A stretch of DNA of 64,000 nucleotides, taken from NCBI GenBank assembly GCA_023627715.1, contig JAMAHW010000068.1, forward strand, positions 165,991-229,990, written 5' to 3'. The DNA comes from Periconia sp. R9002. Lineage: Eukaryota > Ascomycota > Dothideomycetes > Pleosporales > Periconiaceae. Of the stretch, positions 1 to 11,937 are shown piece by piece (the stretch's first letter is position 1; each line of letters starts with the position of its first letter). The notes below the pieces were generated by a model. The model did no database searches. It saw only the letters and a list, made by a program, of their open reading frames with translations, and was not told the origin of the DNA. Both the position numbers and the translations under genes were made by a program.

Positions 1-1907
1 ACTACAAAAACGTTAAAGAGGCAGTTCTCCGTGCATACTACAAAGCCACTGGAATTCCAGTAAAAAACTTGAACGTGGATTTACCGACAGTGAATTTTGC
101 CGACAGTATTACCTTGCTCAGAGTGCGCGACGCTCTCACAAGAAGTTTAGGAGCTACTCTTTCCATAGAAGAACTCACGTTGTATCCGTCAATCAACTCT
201 CAGATCGAGTGTTTGACGTCTAAGATGGCAGTCGGAGGCACTATCTCAGCCGCCCGACTCATCCCAGAACCAGCAATGGCCGAACCTCCAACTCGGCAGC
301 ACATGAGCATCATGCTCGGGGGAGATGAACAAGAAAAGACTATGACTGATTTGATTTCTAGAACGTTAACTGAGCATGGGCTGGGAGGGTGGAAGTCTGT
401 GTCGGCTATTTTTCCAACGCAGGACTTCATGCAGGTTCTCTTGGATTCCAAAATTATCGACAGCTGGAACTTTGCTATTGCTGTCGTTTGCAAATCCGCA
501 AACAAAGATGTGAGTACTTCAGCCAACCATCACAAAAGCTTACTTTCGGAAAGCAGTTGCTAAACTTTCACAGGAACTACGCTCGGCCATGAAGGCTACT
601 CTAACTAATCACCCTATTTTCACATCCTTCTACCTTTACGACACGTCGAAAAAGGCATATCATGTCACAGTAAAGGCGATAGAAGAACTCTGGAGCGTAT
701 GTCTGATTGATCACGGTTCTGTCAGATCTCGTGAAATGATTCAACAGCTCGCTGTAGAGTATCCATTCCGAGACCATGCAACCGAGCCCGGTCCTCTCTT
801 CCGAGCCTTACTTGTGGATGTAGAGGAGACTGGCTCCGCTGCCATGGTATTCTATAGTAAGTAAAACAGGTCTTACTTAAACGAAGTGAATTTAGACAGT
901 AAGGGGAGAAAGCCCATCTAACTTCGCGAATCGCAGTTCACCACTTGGTTCATGATGCTTCTTCTCAAAGACTCTTCTACGAGGACTTGGACTTAGCTCT
1001 GAAATGGCCTGAAAGACCTCTGAAGCCACGTATTGATTACAAAATCTGGTGCGAGTGTTACGAAGCAATGCGGATGTCTCCACAAGCAACTGCTGCTGTC
1101 AACTATCACGTCAAGCGATTGAAGGGTATTCACAGGCATGCCAAAGGTCTTTATCCGAAGGCGCCGGTACCCAGAGCCGCAATTACCACATCTCCTGATG
1201 GGCTGGACCATGCCTTCGATGTCCAAGGACTTAGAGATTTACAGAAGATTGATTCGACAATCATAGCTGCCGTAGTTCTGAAAGCAGCTATGGCAATCGT
1301 GGATGTCAATCGCACCGGCCACACTCATGCTCTCTTCAGCAACTTTGAAGCTTCCCGCAAGCGCTTTCCGTTCATACCAGAGGGTCTTCAAACTCTCAGT
1401 GGTGGCGCCTTTCAAGCTTCGGATGTCAACGGGCCGGTGATGCAAGGGGTCTGCAATCTAGTCTTCGTGGATCCGAACGAGTCCATCGTTCAGTACCTAC
1501 ATCGCCTGCAGATGGAGCAACGCGAGCTCACTACTCATGCCGATGCGCCCCTCAAGCGTGTCATCGAGGAGCTGAACGCCGACGGCAGCGGTGATGGGGA
1601 CATGACTGTGGAAGTTCACCGCACCCAGTTTGTCACATGGGTCCCCGGTTTTCTGGGAGAGTACGAAAACATTGACGTAGCCCAGCTTGCTATCCGGTGC
1701 GATGCTGGCCTCGTCCTGGTTGCGGGGCTAGGAGGCCCGACAGGAACTTTGCTTAATATGACTACGCGGTGGGACACAGCTAACTATTCTCGAGAACTTA
1801 CAGCGGCCTATCTGAAACACATCGAGCTTGTTATGCTATGGATGATTGACATCCGCAATTTTCATAAGCCTGTTAGGGAGTTGCTCAATTTTATAGGAGA
1901 GAATTAG
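1..1907 (+). CDS. NRPS, C-terminal part (carrier protein + condensation domain), 5' end outside window
   Basis: The reading frame is open from base 3, so the gene starts left of the window. The first ~50 residues look like a phosphopantetheine carrier domain (ITLLRVRDAL helix, with the serine inside NFADSITLL). A condensation domain follows: an FPTQDF segment near base 410, then the active-site motif HHLVHDASS (bases ~934-960, an HHxxxD variant), and the protein ends at TAG 1907. A clear intron is 857-903 (GTAAGT..AG), which restores the frame into the HHLVHD motif. Near base 510-540 the frame must also change, but no intron of normal length fits, so a one-base frameshift or a ~37-40 nt micro-intron is needed. 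A terminal C domain in fungal NRPSs usually releases or cyclises the product. The adenylation domain is not in the window, so the substrate is unknown. Confidence 0.85.
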
Positions 1908-2219
1908 GTTTATTGTACTGAGGGTTTATCAAATTATATATTTATCACATATGCCTGAGTTGTCTAAGTATTCAATAGAAGTGATGCAAACCAAATAGTT
2001 TATTCAAATGTGACACTGTTTCTTTATTTAAATCAGAAATATCAAATTCTTATCACGGATAATGGTAAAACATTGCACTGCAGTTAAGACTTTTGAACTT
2101 TAACGTTCCTATACTGCGATGAAAACTATCTGTGTAGGGAGACAACTGCTCTCAACCTAATCCTACTACCAAATCTCTATTATAAGTTCCTTATGGAACA
2201 CTATCAAAGCCAAATAAAT
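1908..2219. other. Intergenic, convergent 3' ends
   Basis: About 310 bases, AT-rich, between the 3' ends of the NRPS and the first O-methyltransferase. I see no gene in it; it should hold the two polyadenylation regions. Confidence 0.6.
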
Positions 2220-3773
2220 CTACATTGGCTTGACGAGCAATATGCTATTCCCCTCGTAGTCATATTTTCGAATGTCTTCTACACGCAATCCCGCCATGTC
2301 AAGAAGCTCCTCCCAATCGGCCTTCGTTCTCTCTTGCGCGCCAAGACTAGCCATTATCGCGATGTCTAAATTGGTGGCCCATTGTCCGGCTCTTTTGCCC
2401 ATCTCCATCGTTTCTGGAACAATGAGTTCGTCGATTAATATTGCAGAATGAACATCCATAGCTGATTTTATATTTTCTAGGATCACTAGGCACGCAGAGT
2501 TCGGATGGTCATGAAGAATGTTTCGTAAATAGTAAAACCGCGCGTCTGTCATATAACGGTACATGGATCAGTATATTTGATAACAACAAGGGTAGAGGAT
2601 ATGAATGGATGGGCGCTAACCTTTGACTGGCTGGGGTTTAAACATATCATGAACCATTGCTGTGACCCCGCTCCCCACCAAATTCGCAAGCGGTATGACA
2701 CTTGGTAAGTCTTGTAAAATTATTTCCATGTCAGCCGACACAGATGGTGGTAGCCAGTCCCGAAGAGCGCAGGATTGATGACCCATTCCTCCGCCAATGT
2801 CAACGAACAAAGGTGTTGTTGGCTTCGTTTGGATCTCTCCCTCGTCCCCGCTCTCTGTTTTTCCAATGATTTCTTCAGCGGTGAAAACATTGAGCCATGA
2901 CTGCTCTTTAATCTGTTGGGCAGTCATCCATAAGGCAAAATCCGCCATGATATGGGGCCTCTCAGCACCCCAGGCAAAGGCTTGCAGCGTTGTTGAGTGC
3001 GCTTTTTGAAACGCCGTTTCCGTGGCGGATCGTGGGGACGAGTAAGACGTAGAAGCGAGAAAAGACGGTAGTGCCAACCAAACAGGGACTTGGACCTCGA
3101 ACCTAGCATGGAGGTCAACGAAAATAGCATAGGAATATTCCGCAAAGGTTACTGCATACGTATGTAAAATACCGGCTCGGAATCCTCCCCCGCTAAGGGA
3201 GCGGGTGATCGTCGTGGGGCCAAATGTAGTTGGGGTGTGTTGCGCGATCATTCCGGATGAGGCTAACATCCGCAGTAGTCGAACTGTTGTATATCTATAT
3301 CAACATCACATTGCTGCTCCTAGGTGGGAAATAGTTGCAACACAGTACACGTGGAATTTCCAGCGCTAGGATATTCTCGCGTTGGTAATTGCGAAGTTTG
3401 AGAACTAATGACTTACTCAGCAAAGCTCGTTCGCTACCTGTTCTCTGAACGATCTCTTCCAGAGAAATTGTACCTTCTTGGTTCAACATCTCAAAAATCC
3501 CGAGATCTATTCCAATTTTTGCAGCAACAATCTGAAGTGGCTATACAAGGCAGACATGAGTCAATCAATCCGCAAGATTCATGAATTGGTAGCTGCTAGC
3601 CTCACCGCGAACATGATGCGCCGTACGAAATCTAGTGGAGATTCAAGCTTCATTGACGCCTCCTGGAGAGCTTCGGCCAGCTGTTGACGTTTTTCCTCAT
3701 CTTCAAATACATTTGTAGAATTGGAAACTTTTTGGAGCTCTGCAAGAAGGATGGAAAAATCAGATGAAGCCAT
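2220..3773 (-). CDS. SAM-dependent O-methyltransferase 1
   Basis: A fungal plant-type O-methyltransferase (family 2) that would transfer a methyl group from S-adenosylmethionine to a hydroxyl of the pathway intermediate. The start is ATG at 3773 (MASSDFSILL). Introns read by eye: GTGAGG..CAG near 3615-3545, GTAAGT..CAG near 3418-3287, and GTTAGC..CAG near 2620-2550. They join the N-terminal dimerisation half to the Rossmann half. The SAM site is FVDIGGGMGHQ and the catalytic histidine lies in ILHDHPN (the usual motif is LHDWPD, so the Trp is His here). The protein ends VKPM at 2220. It sits between the NRPS (convergent) and the FAD monooxygenase (divergent), which supports cluster membership. 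The gene appears intact. Confidence 0.9.
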
Positions 3774-4310
3774 TGCAGCAAATTTCAGATGGCGCGATGG
3801 CTCTGTAGAAACCGAAATGACCTAGCAGTCTCCCATACGTTATGAAGTCTCGGTGGAGGAGCTATTACACTGCAAATGCTTCGATTGGCCTATGCAGATA
3901 TATGCAAGTTTGCCTTCTTCGGGTATCATGCGTGAATTTTGCCACCATCTATTTAGCCGGAGGACGTGCAGTTCGAAATGACATGCGCTTTCCCTACATT
4001 ACCACCTGCCCCGTTTCGTAATTGCATTTTCGCTGGGTTACAAGCTTTCTCCGATTTTTCCTGAAGATGTCATTGATCTACAGTGTGAAACCGCATCTGT
4101 TTCCCTTACGTTCCGGGTTACATTGTTCCTTGTTAGTCCGCTGCACGCTGGCTTATCTTTGAATTTGGGTAAGTCAAGATTAAATCATGGGAAACGGTAA
4201 CAAACATGGCTGCTGACGTGAAACTTACTACAGTTCTTCACCTTCTGCACAAGCTTCAGTATATTTCATCGTAATCATAAAATTGGTAACTCTACGAGGT
4301 TGAGTTTGCG
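3774..4310. promoter_or_regulatory. Divergent promoter region between O-methyltransferase 1 and FAD monooxygenase
   Basis: About 540 bases between two divergent start codons (3773 minus, 4311 plus). It is expected to hold both promoters. I did not identify a specific binding site. Confidence 0.5.
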
Positions 4311-5759
4311 ATGCATATCATTGTCATTGGGTGCGGCATAGCCGGCCTCACATGCGCCATTGCATTCCGAAAATATGGCCACGAGGTTACAATTCTAGAA
4401 CGCGCACCTCAAGTTCCAGCTGTATGTCAGTCATGATCCTGGGCTGAACAATTGAAAAAAAAAACTCATTTATTGGATGTCGTAGTTCGGTGCCGGTATC
4501 ACCATTTCTCCCAACGCTTCGCGCGCTCTCCGGTCTCTGGGAGTTTTAGACAAAGTCCTCCAGAATGCGTATCTTCCTGAGCACGCCTCAATGCACTCGT
4601 ACAACACAAATGAGCTATTGTCCCGACAGAACCTGAAGAGCAAGATGTTGGAATCATACGGAGCGCCATTTGCAGTCATCCATCGGTACGATTTATACGG
4701 TGTTCTCTACGACGAAGCATATGCGGCTGGAATTACGATCTTATTTTCAATTCATGTCGACTCCGTTGACTCTAGTATTCCATCGGTTACTGTCTCCGGC
4801 GGAAGACAATTCATTGGCGATTTAATTGTCGGCGCAGATGGCGAGAAATCTTTCTGCAGGAATGTAATTCTTGGGCAGCAAGTTCTACCCAAAGACAGCG
4901 GTGTTCACGTCTTCAGATTCATGATTCCAATCGAGCGGTTAGCTACCATTCCGCATCTAGCCCACTTAGTTGACCCGCCCTCTATCAATCTCGTCATCGG
5001 ACCTGGTGGTCCGTCCATGATGTATTCCGTGAAGAGAGAGAGCCTTTTCAACGTGATTCTTGCGAAGAGGCATGAGCGGATAGAGAATCCTCCAGCGTTG
5101 CCCCATGATGTCGAATTATCATTCGTCAAGGAAGAATTCAAAGACTGGGGTTTGATACACGAATTACTGGATCTCGCGGATAAATGTATACGATGGACAG
5201 TAATTGCGTCGAACACAGTCGATAAGACTGTTCTCAATAAGCTCGTCTTGATTGGAGATGCCGCTCATATAATGACACCGTTTGTGTAAGTCAGATGCTT
5301 GGTTACAAGCTCTTTCCCGTCAAGGGATTTGCACTGTCAGTCATATCTAATTCGAATTCATAATATAGTGGCCAAGGCGCGGCAATGGCCATCGAAGATG
5401 CAGTTATCCTGAGTAAGATGCTTGGTAACATGTCGAAAAATTCTTCGGAGTTGTTTAGGCATGCACTGAAAGAATTCCATCGCATACGATACCCTCGGGT
5501 CCACTTACTACAAGAGAAAGCGGCCAAGTTGTATGAATCTTATGCATACCCAGCAGGTCCACTTCAAGAAGAACGAGATCAACGTTTGAGATCTGAAATG
5601 AAAGTAATGGAAGATTTGGCTTTTGCACAAACACAAAAAAAACTGAGCAGTAACTTCGCAAAGGACAGTCCCAACTTCTTCTTGGATGTGGCGTTTGGGG
5701 ACTTTCTCTACAACTTCGACGCCGAGAAGGCTGGCGAAGAAGCACGCATCATCGAGTGA
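4311..5759 (+). CDS. FAD-dependent monooxygenase (salicylate hydroxylase-like)
   Basis: A 433-residue flavoprotein monooxygenase of the p-hydroxybenzoate hydroxylase fold. Exons are 4311-4421, 4486-5285 and 5369-5759, joined by introns GTATGT..TAG and GTAAGT..TAG. The dinucleotide-binding motif is VIGCGIAGLTC at residues 5-15, the DG motif is IVGADGEKS in the middle, and the second FAD motif is LIGDAAHIMTPFVGQG across the second intron. No membrane anchor is seen. Such enzymes hydroxylate aromatic rings or epoxidise a prenyl chain before cyclisation; which one applies here cannot be told. The neighbouring UbiA prenyltransferase makes an epoxidase role attractive, but no meroterpenoid-type cyclase is in the window. 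The gene looks intact. Confidence 0.9.
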
Positions 5760-5984
5760 TGTGTTCAACAATGTACATTCTCATAGTATCATTTAGTTTG
5801 AATGTAATTTTTTTGTTTCCCTTGTCTCGACATGCGACACAGGTGTAAAGAAATAAAAAGCGCTGAAATGGAAACGAAACTTGAATCAGAACAAAAACAA
5901 GGATAATATTTCACATACACGCCGAAACACATGTCAACTACTGTACAGTCCACAGAAGACTCTCATTACTATATAGGATCCCCA

Positions 5985-7055
5985 CTACAAACTCAATGCA
6001 ATGTACTGCGATGCAAATCCCATTCCAATGCTTGAACCTATCGCGAAGGATCCCATCTTGAACCACCAGGCGCAATGCGCAGGATCGCTCAAGTTGACCT
6101 TCGCAATCAGGGTGGATAATGTTATAGCGTTCCCGATAACCGCGAAAAAGATGAATGGAGACTGTGTTCTGAAAGCTCCCCAGGACAGTTCCTTCGTCAT
6201 CGTCCAGGGCAGGGAATCCGGATAGCCAAGCTGAGCCCTGTGCATTAACATAGCTGTTCCGGCTAGAAATAAGACTTGAAAAATGCCAAGAAGAGTGAGA
6301 ATTGGTTTTGTTTGGCGCACTAGTCGTACGGCCATACTTCTAAGTCCAATTTTCTTGTCGTCACGGAAGTCCTGGAACGCATATACCGTGTCGTGAATGA
6401 TAGTCCAATTAAGGTATGTGGCATAGAGTATGAGCAGACCGAAGACTTGTGGATCCCAAACGGCATTCTTGAGTGGCGTAGAGTCTCTAGCTTTGATGGA
6501 ATTGGCCATTGCCAGTGATATAATACGAAGGACATCGACGCCTCCGAATGCAGCGCCAAAGGGCACTCCGAAACCCAAGGTAATCCCAAGTACAACTTGA
6601 GCATAATCTGTGAACCTCTTTGCAAATGGATATATAATGACCAAAACAACAAGAGTTACAGCGTACACGCTTGCGTCAATGGATGGTGGCATTAGAGAAA
6701 CCAAAATTGCACTCCAGATGACGAGCAATCCGGCCGTGAAAGAGTAAGCTGCAGGTAGAGAAATAGCACCGCGGGCTAGAGGTCGAGACTTTGTGCGCTC
6801 AACCAACCGGTCTATATCCATGTCGACAATATCGTTCCATGCGCAGCCCATAGATCGGAGTATGAAACCAAATGCGAAAAGAGGTAACAATCGCAAGGCG
6901 GGGGCGTTGGGAGTCGATCTGGCCGTGAGGATGGTGAAGGTGTAGCCGTAGAAATATGGAAAGAAGATGTTCAAAATTCCGATAGGTTTATCGATTCTTA
7001 TCAACTCTGCGAATGGGAGAAGTTCCTGAAAGGACAGTTTCAGTTTATGCTCCAT
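5985..7055 (-). CDS. UbiA-family aromatic prenyltransferase
   Basis: An integral membrane prenyltransferase of about 356 residues, with eight or nine hydrophobic helices. UbiA enzymes join an isoprenoid diphosphate to an acceptor, usually an aromatic one. The first diphosphate/Mg motif is NDIVDMDID and the second lies in YAFQDFRDD, both canonical. I chose the ATG at 7055 (MEHKLKLSF) because an upstream in-frame ATG at 7178 adds 41 residues unlike the family. The loop after the first motif half (VDVLRIISLAMANSIKARD) is longer than usual, so a small unspliced intron there is possible. It is convergent with the FAD monooxygenase, a pairing common in fungal meroterpenoid clusters. The isoprenoid donor is unknown. 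Confidence 0.9.
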   Translation of the reverse strand: MEHKLKLSFQELLPFAELIRIDKPIGILNIFFPYFYGYTFTILTARSTPNAPALRLLPLFAFGFILRSMGCAWNDIVDMDIDRLVERTKSRPLARGAISLPAAYSFTAGLLVIWSAILVSLMPPSIDASVYAVTLVVLVIIYPFAKRFTDYAQVVLGITLGFGVPFGAAFGGVDVLRIISLAMANSIKARDSTPLKNAVWDPQVFGLLILYATYLNWTIIHDTVYAFQDFRDDKKIGLRSMAVRLVRQTKPILTLLGIFQVLFLAGTAMLMHRAQLGYPDSLPWTMTKELSWGAFRTQSPFIFFAVIGNAITLSTLIAKVNLSDPAHCAWWFKMGSFAIGSSIGMGFASQYIALSL

Positions 7056-8191
7056 ATCGAACAGATGTATGATGGATAGCGGAGAGCACAAGTTGATAAT
7101 GACAAATATTCTAACGACAAGTTCAATTTCTAAACTATACGATGGGGAACCCTCTACGATATTTCTATATAGTTTCACCTCCTATAGCTCTGGCCCCTTT
7201 ATCGGCTTCCTAGTTTTGCTTCGAATCGACGTGTTTCTCGCGGCTTGAAAATAAAATCGCCTAGTAACAGATAGGCTATGACACGATCGTGCTTCCGAAT
7301 GCAAACAATATACCACTTGCGAGACCAGTGTTGATACCGTGACTTATTACACCAATCAATTGCGAAGAAGAAAGTCACTTGGATACCACTTTCGAGATTT
7401 GTGCCTGCTCTGACGAGAAGGGCTGCAAGATCCTCGGTCTCCGATAACTTTATCCCTGCATTGTAATTGGAATTCGATGTTCAACAGAAGGCAAACTGTT
7501 GCCATGCCGGGTAAATTTCGTATACAATTCAACATGATTGGTTCACTGGCGGAATTTTGGTGTCCAACGCAACATCGTACTCAACTCCACATCGCTTCCG
7601 CTTGTTGCTTCATTTCAATCATGTCATTGTTTCCCAGCAGTTCGGTTAAGGTGTGAAAGGGAAGCTTGGAAAAGAATGCTAAGAAACCCGATGCTATGCC
7701 ATGCTAATCATTTTGGCTTTGGATGCTACTTGTTATTACTGGCAAGCGAACCTTGACCGCTCATGGTTTGCCCCCCATTCGATTGAAAATCGTTCACCCT
7801 CAATAATATTGCTATTATTAATCACCAGGCCAGTGAATCTGTTTCACATAATGAATGTTATCAGAAATGACGTAGCCCATCCGATCAAGGGTTGTCTTTA
7901 TGATGGTGTCCTGCCAATTAAAAGCAGTGCAGGGGTCAGCACGGCGCCAGGGATGTTCTGTGGTGGATCGGCACGGTCCCTTAGCTCGTTCCCATCCTAG
8001 CCTTGAGGTTCTCGCGCGAAGAGAACGTTGCCGGCAAGTGCTTCGTACTTTATAAGTGTCAGCTGAATGATTGTCGAGACCCACTATTCACTTTTTCATT
8101 GGATCTTTGCACCTACATACGCTACTGCTCCATTATCTTTGAGTCCCTCAAGGCTCGAAACTTCACCTCTCTATAACCTGTGCAATCAATC
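7056..8191. other. Intergenic region upstream of prenyltransferase and membrane protein genes
   Basis: About 1.1 kb between divergent starts. Several short open frames occur, but none has a recognisable motif or intron pattern. It should contain both promoters. Confidence 0.5.
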
Positions 8192-9490
8192 ATGCCTCAA
8201 ACGGATCCCTTTCCCGAACCCAACATCGATAGGACTGCTCAATTGATGGCAGCCTTCTGGGTGCCCCTCCCATTTATGGTTCTATTCGTCGGGGCGCGAG
8301 TCTTTGTTCGCATCAAAAAGCAAAATATGGGAATCGACGACTGGCTCATGGTCGTGGCACTGGTATGCGTATCACGGGGGTCTTATTTGGTTTATTAACA
8401 CGATATTTAGGTCTTACAAACTGCTTCGCTCGGTGTCTCGTCCTACTATGTCATTCATGGGGGTGCAAGACATATTTACTATATCAATCCAGAAGAAATT
8501 GAGACTATAGTGAAGTACAGTTTCATCAATCCGCCTATTGCAATCACTGCTTCTGTTTGCGCCAAAGTTAGTGTGGCCATGTTTCTCATAAACCGCATTA
8601 TGGGTCCGGTAATGATTAAGAGGCAACGATTTCTCTACGCTAATGTTGCCGCGTACGTTGTGGTCTCCCTTGTTGCAATTATCATGCTCTTCGTGCAGTG
8701 TCGACCTACCCGCGCGTTATGGGAGAAGGTCCCCGGGGCAAAGTGCTGGAATCCAAAGTATTCAACCAACGTGGAGATAACCCAAGCAGGTATGAGATAC
8801 AGACCATCCAGAATAGCACGCAGAAAACTAACATTATATCACTCAGGCTTAAGCTCGTATTTCGATTTTCTGCTTGCCTTACTTCCTACCACTATCATCT
8901 GGGGACTGAACTTTAGTCCCCGCCGGAAACTTGGTCTTTCAATCCTTCTGGGCTTAGGTGTTTTGTCAGTATTCCCAACTCCACTTATCTTCAAAATGTC
9001 GAATACGACTAACAATTTGTCTCAAAAGTGGTGGAATATGCGCCGCTTTCAAGACAGCAGACATGAAAAACCTATCCAATCGAGAGGACTTAACTTGGGC
9101 GATATATCCTGTCTTTGTTTGGAACACGTATGTGCTTGTTGGTCCTTTACTTGATTTTTCAAAGCTCATCATATCAGCATCGAACAGACGTTGGTCATCA
9201 TCTGCGGTTCAGTACCTTCTGTCAAACCAATCTACGATTCCCTTGTTTTGAACAAACCGATTGGATCGACACCCACGATGCCGAGCGCGGGTACCGGATC
9301 TAAGGTACCCTTGAGACTATATAAGAAGATCAGCGGGAGTTCAACGAATGCAACGACTACAACGACTGCAACAACTGTGCAGGGAAATGACGAAAGTGCT
9401 AGAGCTTGGCCTGGGCAGACGGAGGACAGACAGATTCTGGTAGGCAATTCGTACGAGGTGTCATCCGTTCGCGAATTGCCTAAAGAATAG
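8192..9490 (+). CDS. Fungal rhodopsin-like integral membrane protein 1
   Basis: A seven-helix fungal membrane protein of the family with the signature RIKKQNMGIDDWLM after the first helix and WALWEKVPGAKCW-like text (RALWEKVPGAKCW) before helix 5. The start is ATG 8192 (MPQTDPFPEP). Splicing after VVALV (GTATGC..TTTAG) gives VLQTASLGVSSYYVIHGG. A further intron precedes GLSSYFDFLLALLPTTI. The 3' exon ends in a Thr-rich soluble tail and stops at 9490. The function of this family is largely unknown; some members resemble PTH11-like receptors and many are found beside metabolite clusters. The exon borders between 8985 and 9190 are uncertain. Confidence 0.8.
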
Positions 9491-10600
9491 GAAACTAAAG
9501 GGTCAATGTAGCAAGTAACAAAGGTCGGAAAAAATCAACGGCATGTATCGGTTCATTCGAACTTGGCGGACGCATCGAATTATTCAGTTGAATAGATATT
9601 TGTGCTATCCATTTACCATGCCCCGATGCGATTATGAATTTTGAATTGATCATCACAGAGTATTGCTACCCTGGGCATTCCCGATGCCATGATATTCTGC
9701 AACCATGATTGCAAAACCCCAACTTTTATTTGAACAGAGCATGCGCGGTAAACATGGCAACGACGCTATGAGCAAAGCATCTCTATCCTTGGCTGGACAA
9801 CAGGCGCATCAATTTTCACTGATACATAGCCAGTGATCATCCAGGCCAAATGATGATCTTTCGTGATCGACAGCCTGTACGATGTCCGAAGCTTTACTGA
9901 GGTAAACATTGTGGCAACAGGGGCCAACTTACAAGGGTTGAAACTATTCAATCAGATAATGCGACTCCCCACGGCATTGACTGGCCCAGGATCCCCCTTC
10001 CGTCACGGTATTTATCTCAGTAACCACTACAGAGGGAGGGGTAACACATCGGGACGGTGCATGTTGGGAGGACTTACAGTTTCTGCCATCTGATTTGCGA
10101 ATAATCGTATGATGCATTATCTACCCAATATGTAACCTTCCGGAATGTCACTCACCCGTACGAGCATTGCCGATTGACGCAAGATAAGCAGCCACGTATG
10201 GGGCCCTGGTTTTAATTCGCTGCCTTTTTCCCGCCACCAACCAACAGCAAAACCGCTCTCTTTGGACCGGTTATTCCCAACCCCCCCTCATTCTTTCCCT
10301 TGGAATTACAAGCCGGGATACGTCGTAGCAAAATGTGCGCGATTTTTATCATCTAGATGCGCCTCCTTGTCTCCCTTTTGCCTTGTTTCAAAATGTTTGA
10401 ATTAATTACTGAACACGCTAACAGTGTTTAGCAATCTTGATTCGAAGCGAGGCAGCATATATGAACGTTTGTACTAATATGGGGTGGGGTACCCTAAAGC
10501 ATGTTCCCATCCACATACAGTTGTATGATAAGAAAGGAAAACCGAGGCCACAGAACTCCTTTATTTTGCCTACCTCGTTGTTTTTTACCCATCCAGGAAA
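9491..10600. other. Intergenic, no gene recognised
   Basis: About 1.1 kb with stop codons in all frames at short spacing. It should hold the terminator of the membrane protein gene and the promoter of O-methyltransferase 2. A pyrimidine-rich stretch at 10250-10400 fits a fungal core promoter. Confidence 0.5.
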
Positions 10601-11937
10601 ATGGAAATCTCTCAGGTTCTCCAGACACTCAATGCTGCTGCCGATATTTCACCTGGGGACTTGAAGGAAGAAGACAGGCTGGCGTGTTTGCAAGCGTGCG
10701 TCAAGTTGCATGAGACTCTGGAGACGCCAAGCGAGTCTATGCGTCGATTTTTGTTAGGGGTATTACGCTATTTGTATAATCCTAAAACTCTTGCTCACCA
10801 GGCATCAGGCGCAACAAGCCACCGCAATCCGGTTGGGTGTTGATATGAAACTATTGGAGAAAGCAGTCGCGGCTCAAGGCCCAATCACCATCGAACGACT
10901 AGCGAGTGATGTTGCTGGGGATTACGAACTTGTTAGTATGTTTAATACCGGACACTATCCTATTGATGATCCTGACAATATTCAAGGACGTGTCATGAGA
11001 ATGCTTGCAGCTATGAATTTGTTCCAGGAGACGGGGAAGGATACCTATGTTGCAAGTTCGTTGGCAGCCGCTTTTGTCCACCCATCTCCACTAGAAGCTG
11101 CTGTGGTGGCTCTGTGAGCAGGGTCCTTCCTCCCAACCCAGATTTTAGCTGATCACAAGACGCAGAGGCAACTCAGTACCTTCAATCGCATTAATCCCAG
11201 AGTACTTTGCCGAAAAGGGATACAAGAGTCCAGATAATGCCTTTGACGGTCCGTGGCAATATGCTCATCAAACTAGAGATCACTACTTCGATTGGGTAGC
11301 CAAAAGACCACATGTACAGCAAGCCTTCAATACTTTCATGACTATCACTCGGAAGGGTCGCGGCGAGGACTGGTTCGAGTTTTACCCTGTAGAGGAGAAA
11401 CTGCTCAGTACTCAGTCGCCCGACGAGATTTTACTTGTCGACATTGGTGGCGGCATTGGACATGATCTAGTGTCGCTCAAAAATTATTTTCCGAGCCTGC
11501 AGGGAAAGTTGGTCTTGGAGGATCTACCCATTGTTGTTGCTAGTGCTCCGGCGCTCGACGGCGTCGAAGTGGTAGGCCACAATTTCTTCGATCCGCAGCC
11601 GCCCTCTCTCAAGAATGCAAAAGCTTACTATCTTCGTACTGTGCTACATGACTGGCCGGATAATCAGGCGAGGACGATTCTGGGGCATATCCGCGAGATT
11701 ATGTCCGAGGACTCTATCCTCCTGCTGAACGAGAATTCGCTTCCAGATACGAATGTTTCACTTTTTGCAGCGCAGGCGGACTTTACCATGATGGCGTGTT
11801 TCTCTTCTCTTGATAGAACTGAACAGCAATTTGCTGAACTCTTGGATTCGGCGGGTTTTCATCTTCTCAAAGTTTGGAGACCAAAAGTTGTCCTTCCGGT
11901 GTCATCAGTTCTCTTTGAGGCAGTCGTTAAAAGGTAA
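10601..11937 (+). CDS. SAM-dependent O-methyltransferase 2
   Basis: A second family 2 O-methyltransferase. The start is ATG 10601 (MEISQVLQTL). My splice reading: GTTAGG..CAG ends before HQAQQATAIRLG; GTATGT..AAG joins DYELV to RRVMRMLAAMN; GTGAGC..AAG joins the end of the helical domain to the IALIPEYFAEKGYKSP segment. The SAM-binding motif is LLVDIGGGIGHD, and the catalytic His is in TVLHDWPDN, which is canonical. It ends EAVVKR at 11937. It differs clearly from O-methyltransferase 1, so it is not a recent duplicate. With methyltransferase 1 it suggests a product with two O-methyl groups, or one enzyme serving another pathway. Confidence 0.9.

Noticed and set aside
5985..7055. Terpene cyclase or geranylgeranyl diphosphate synthase
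   Set aside because: The motifs NDxxDxxxD and YAxQDxxDD with many membrane helices define the UbiA family instead.
8192..9490. Meroterpenoid membrane cyclase
   Set aside because: The seven-helix pattern and the GIDDWLM signature fit the rhodopsin-like fungal family, not the cyclase family.
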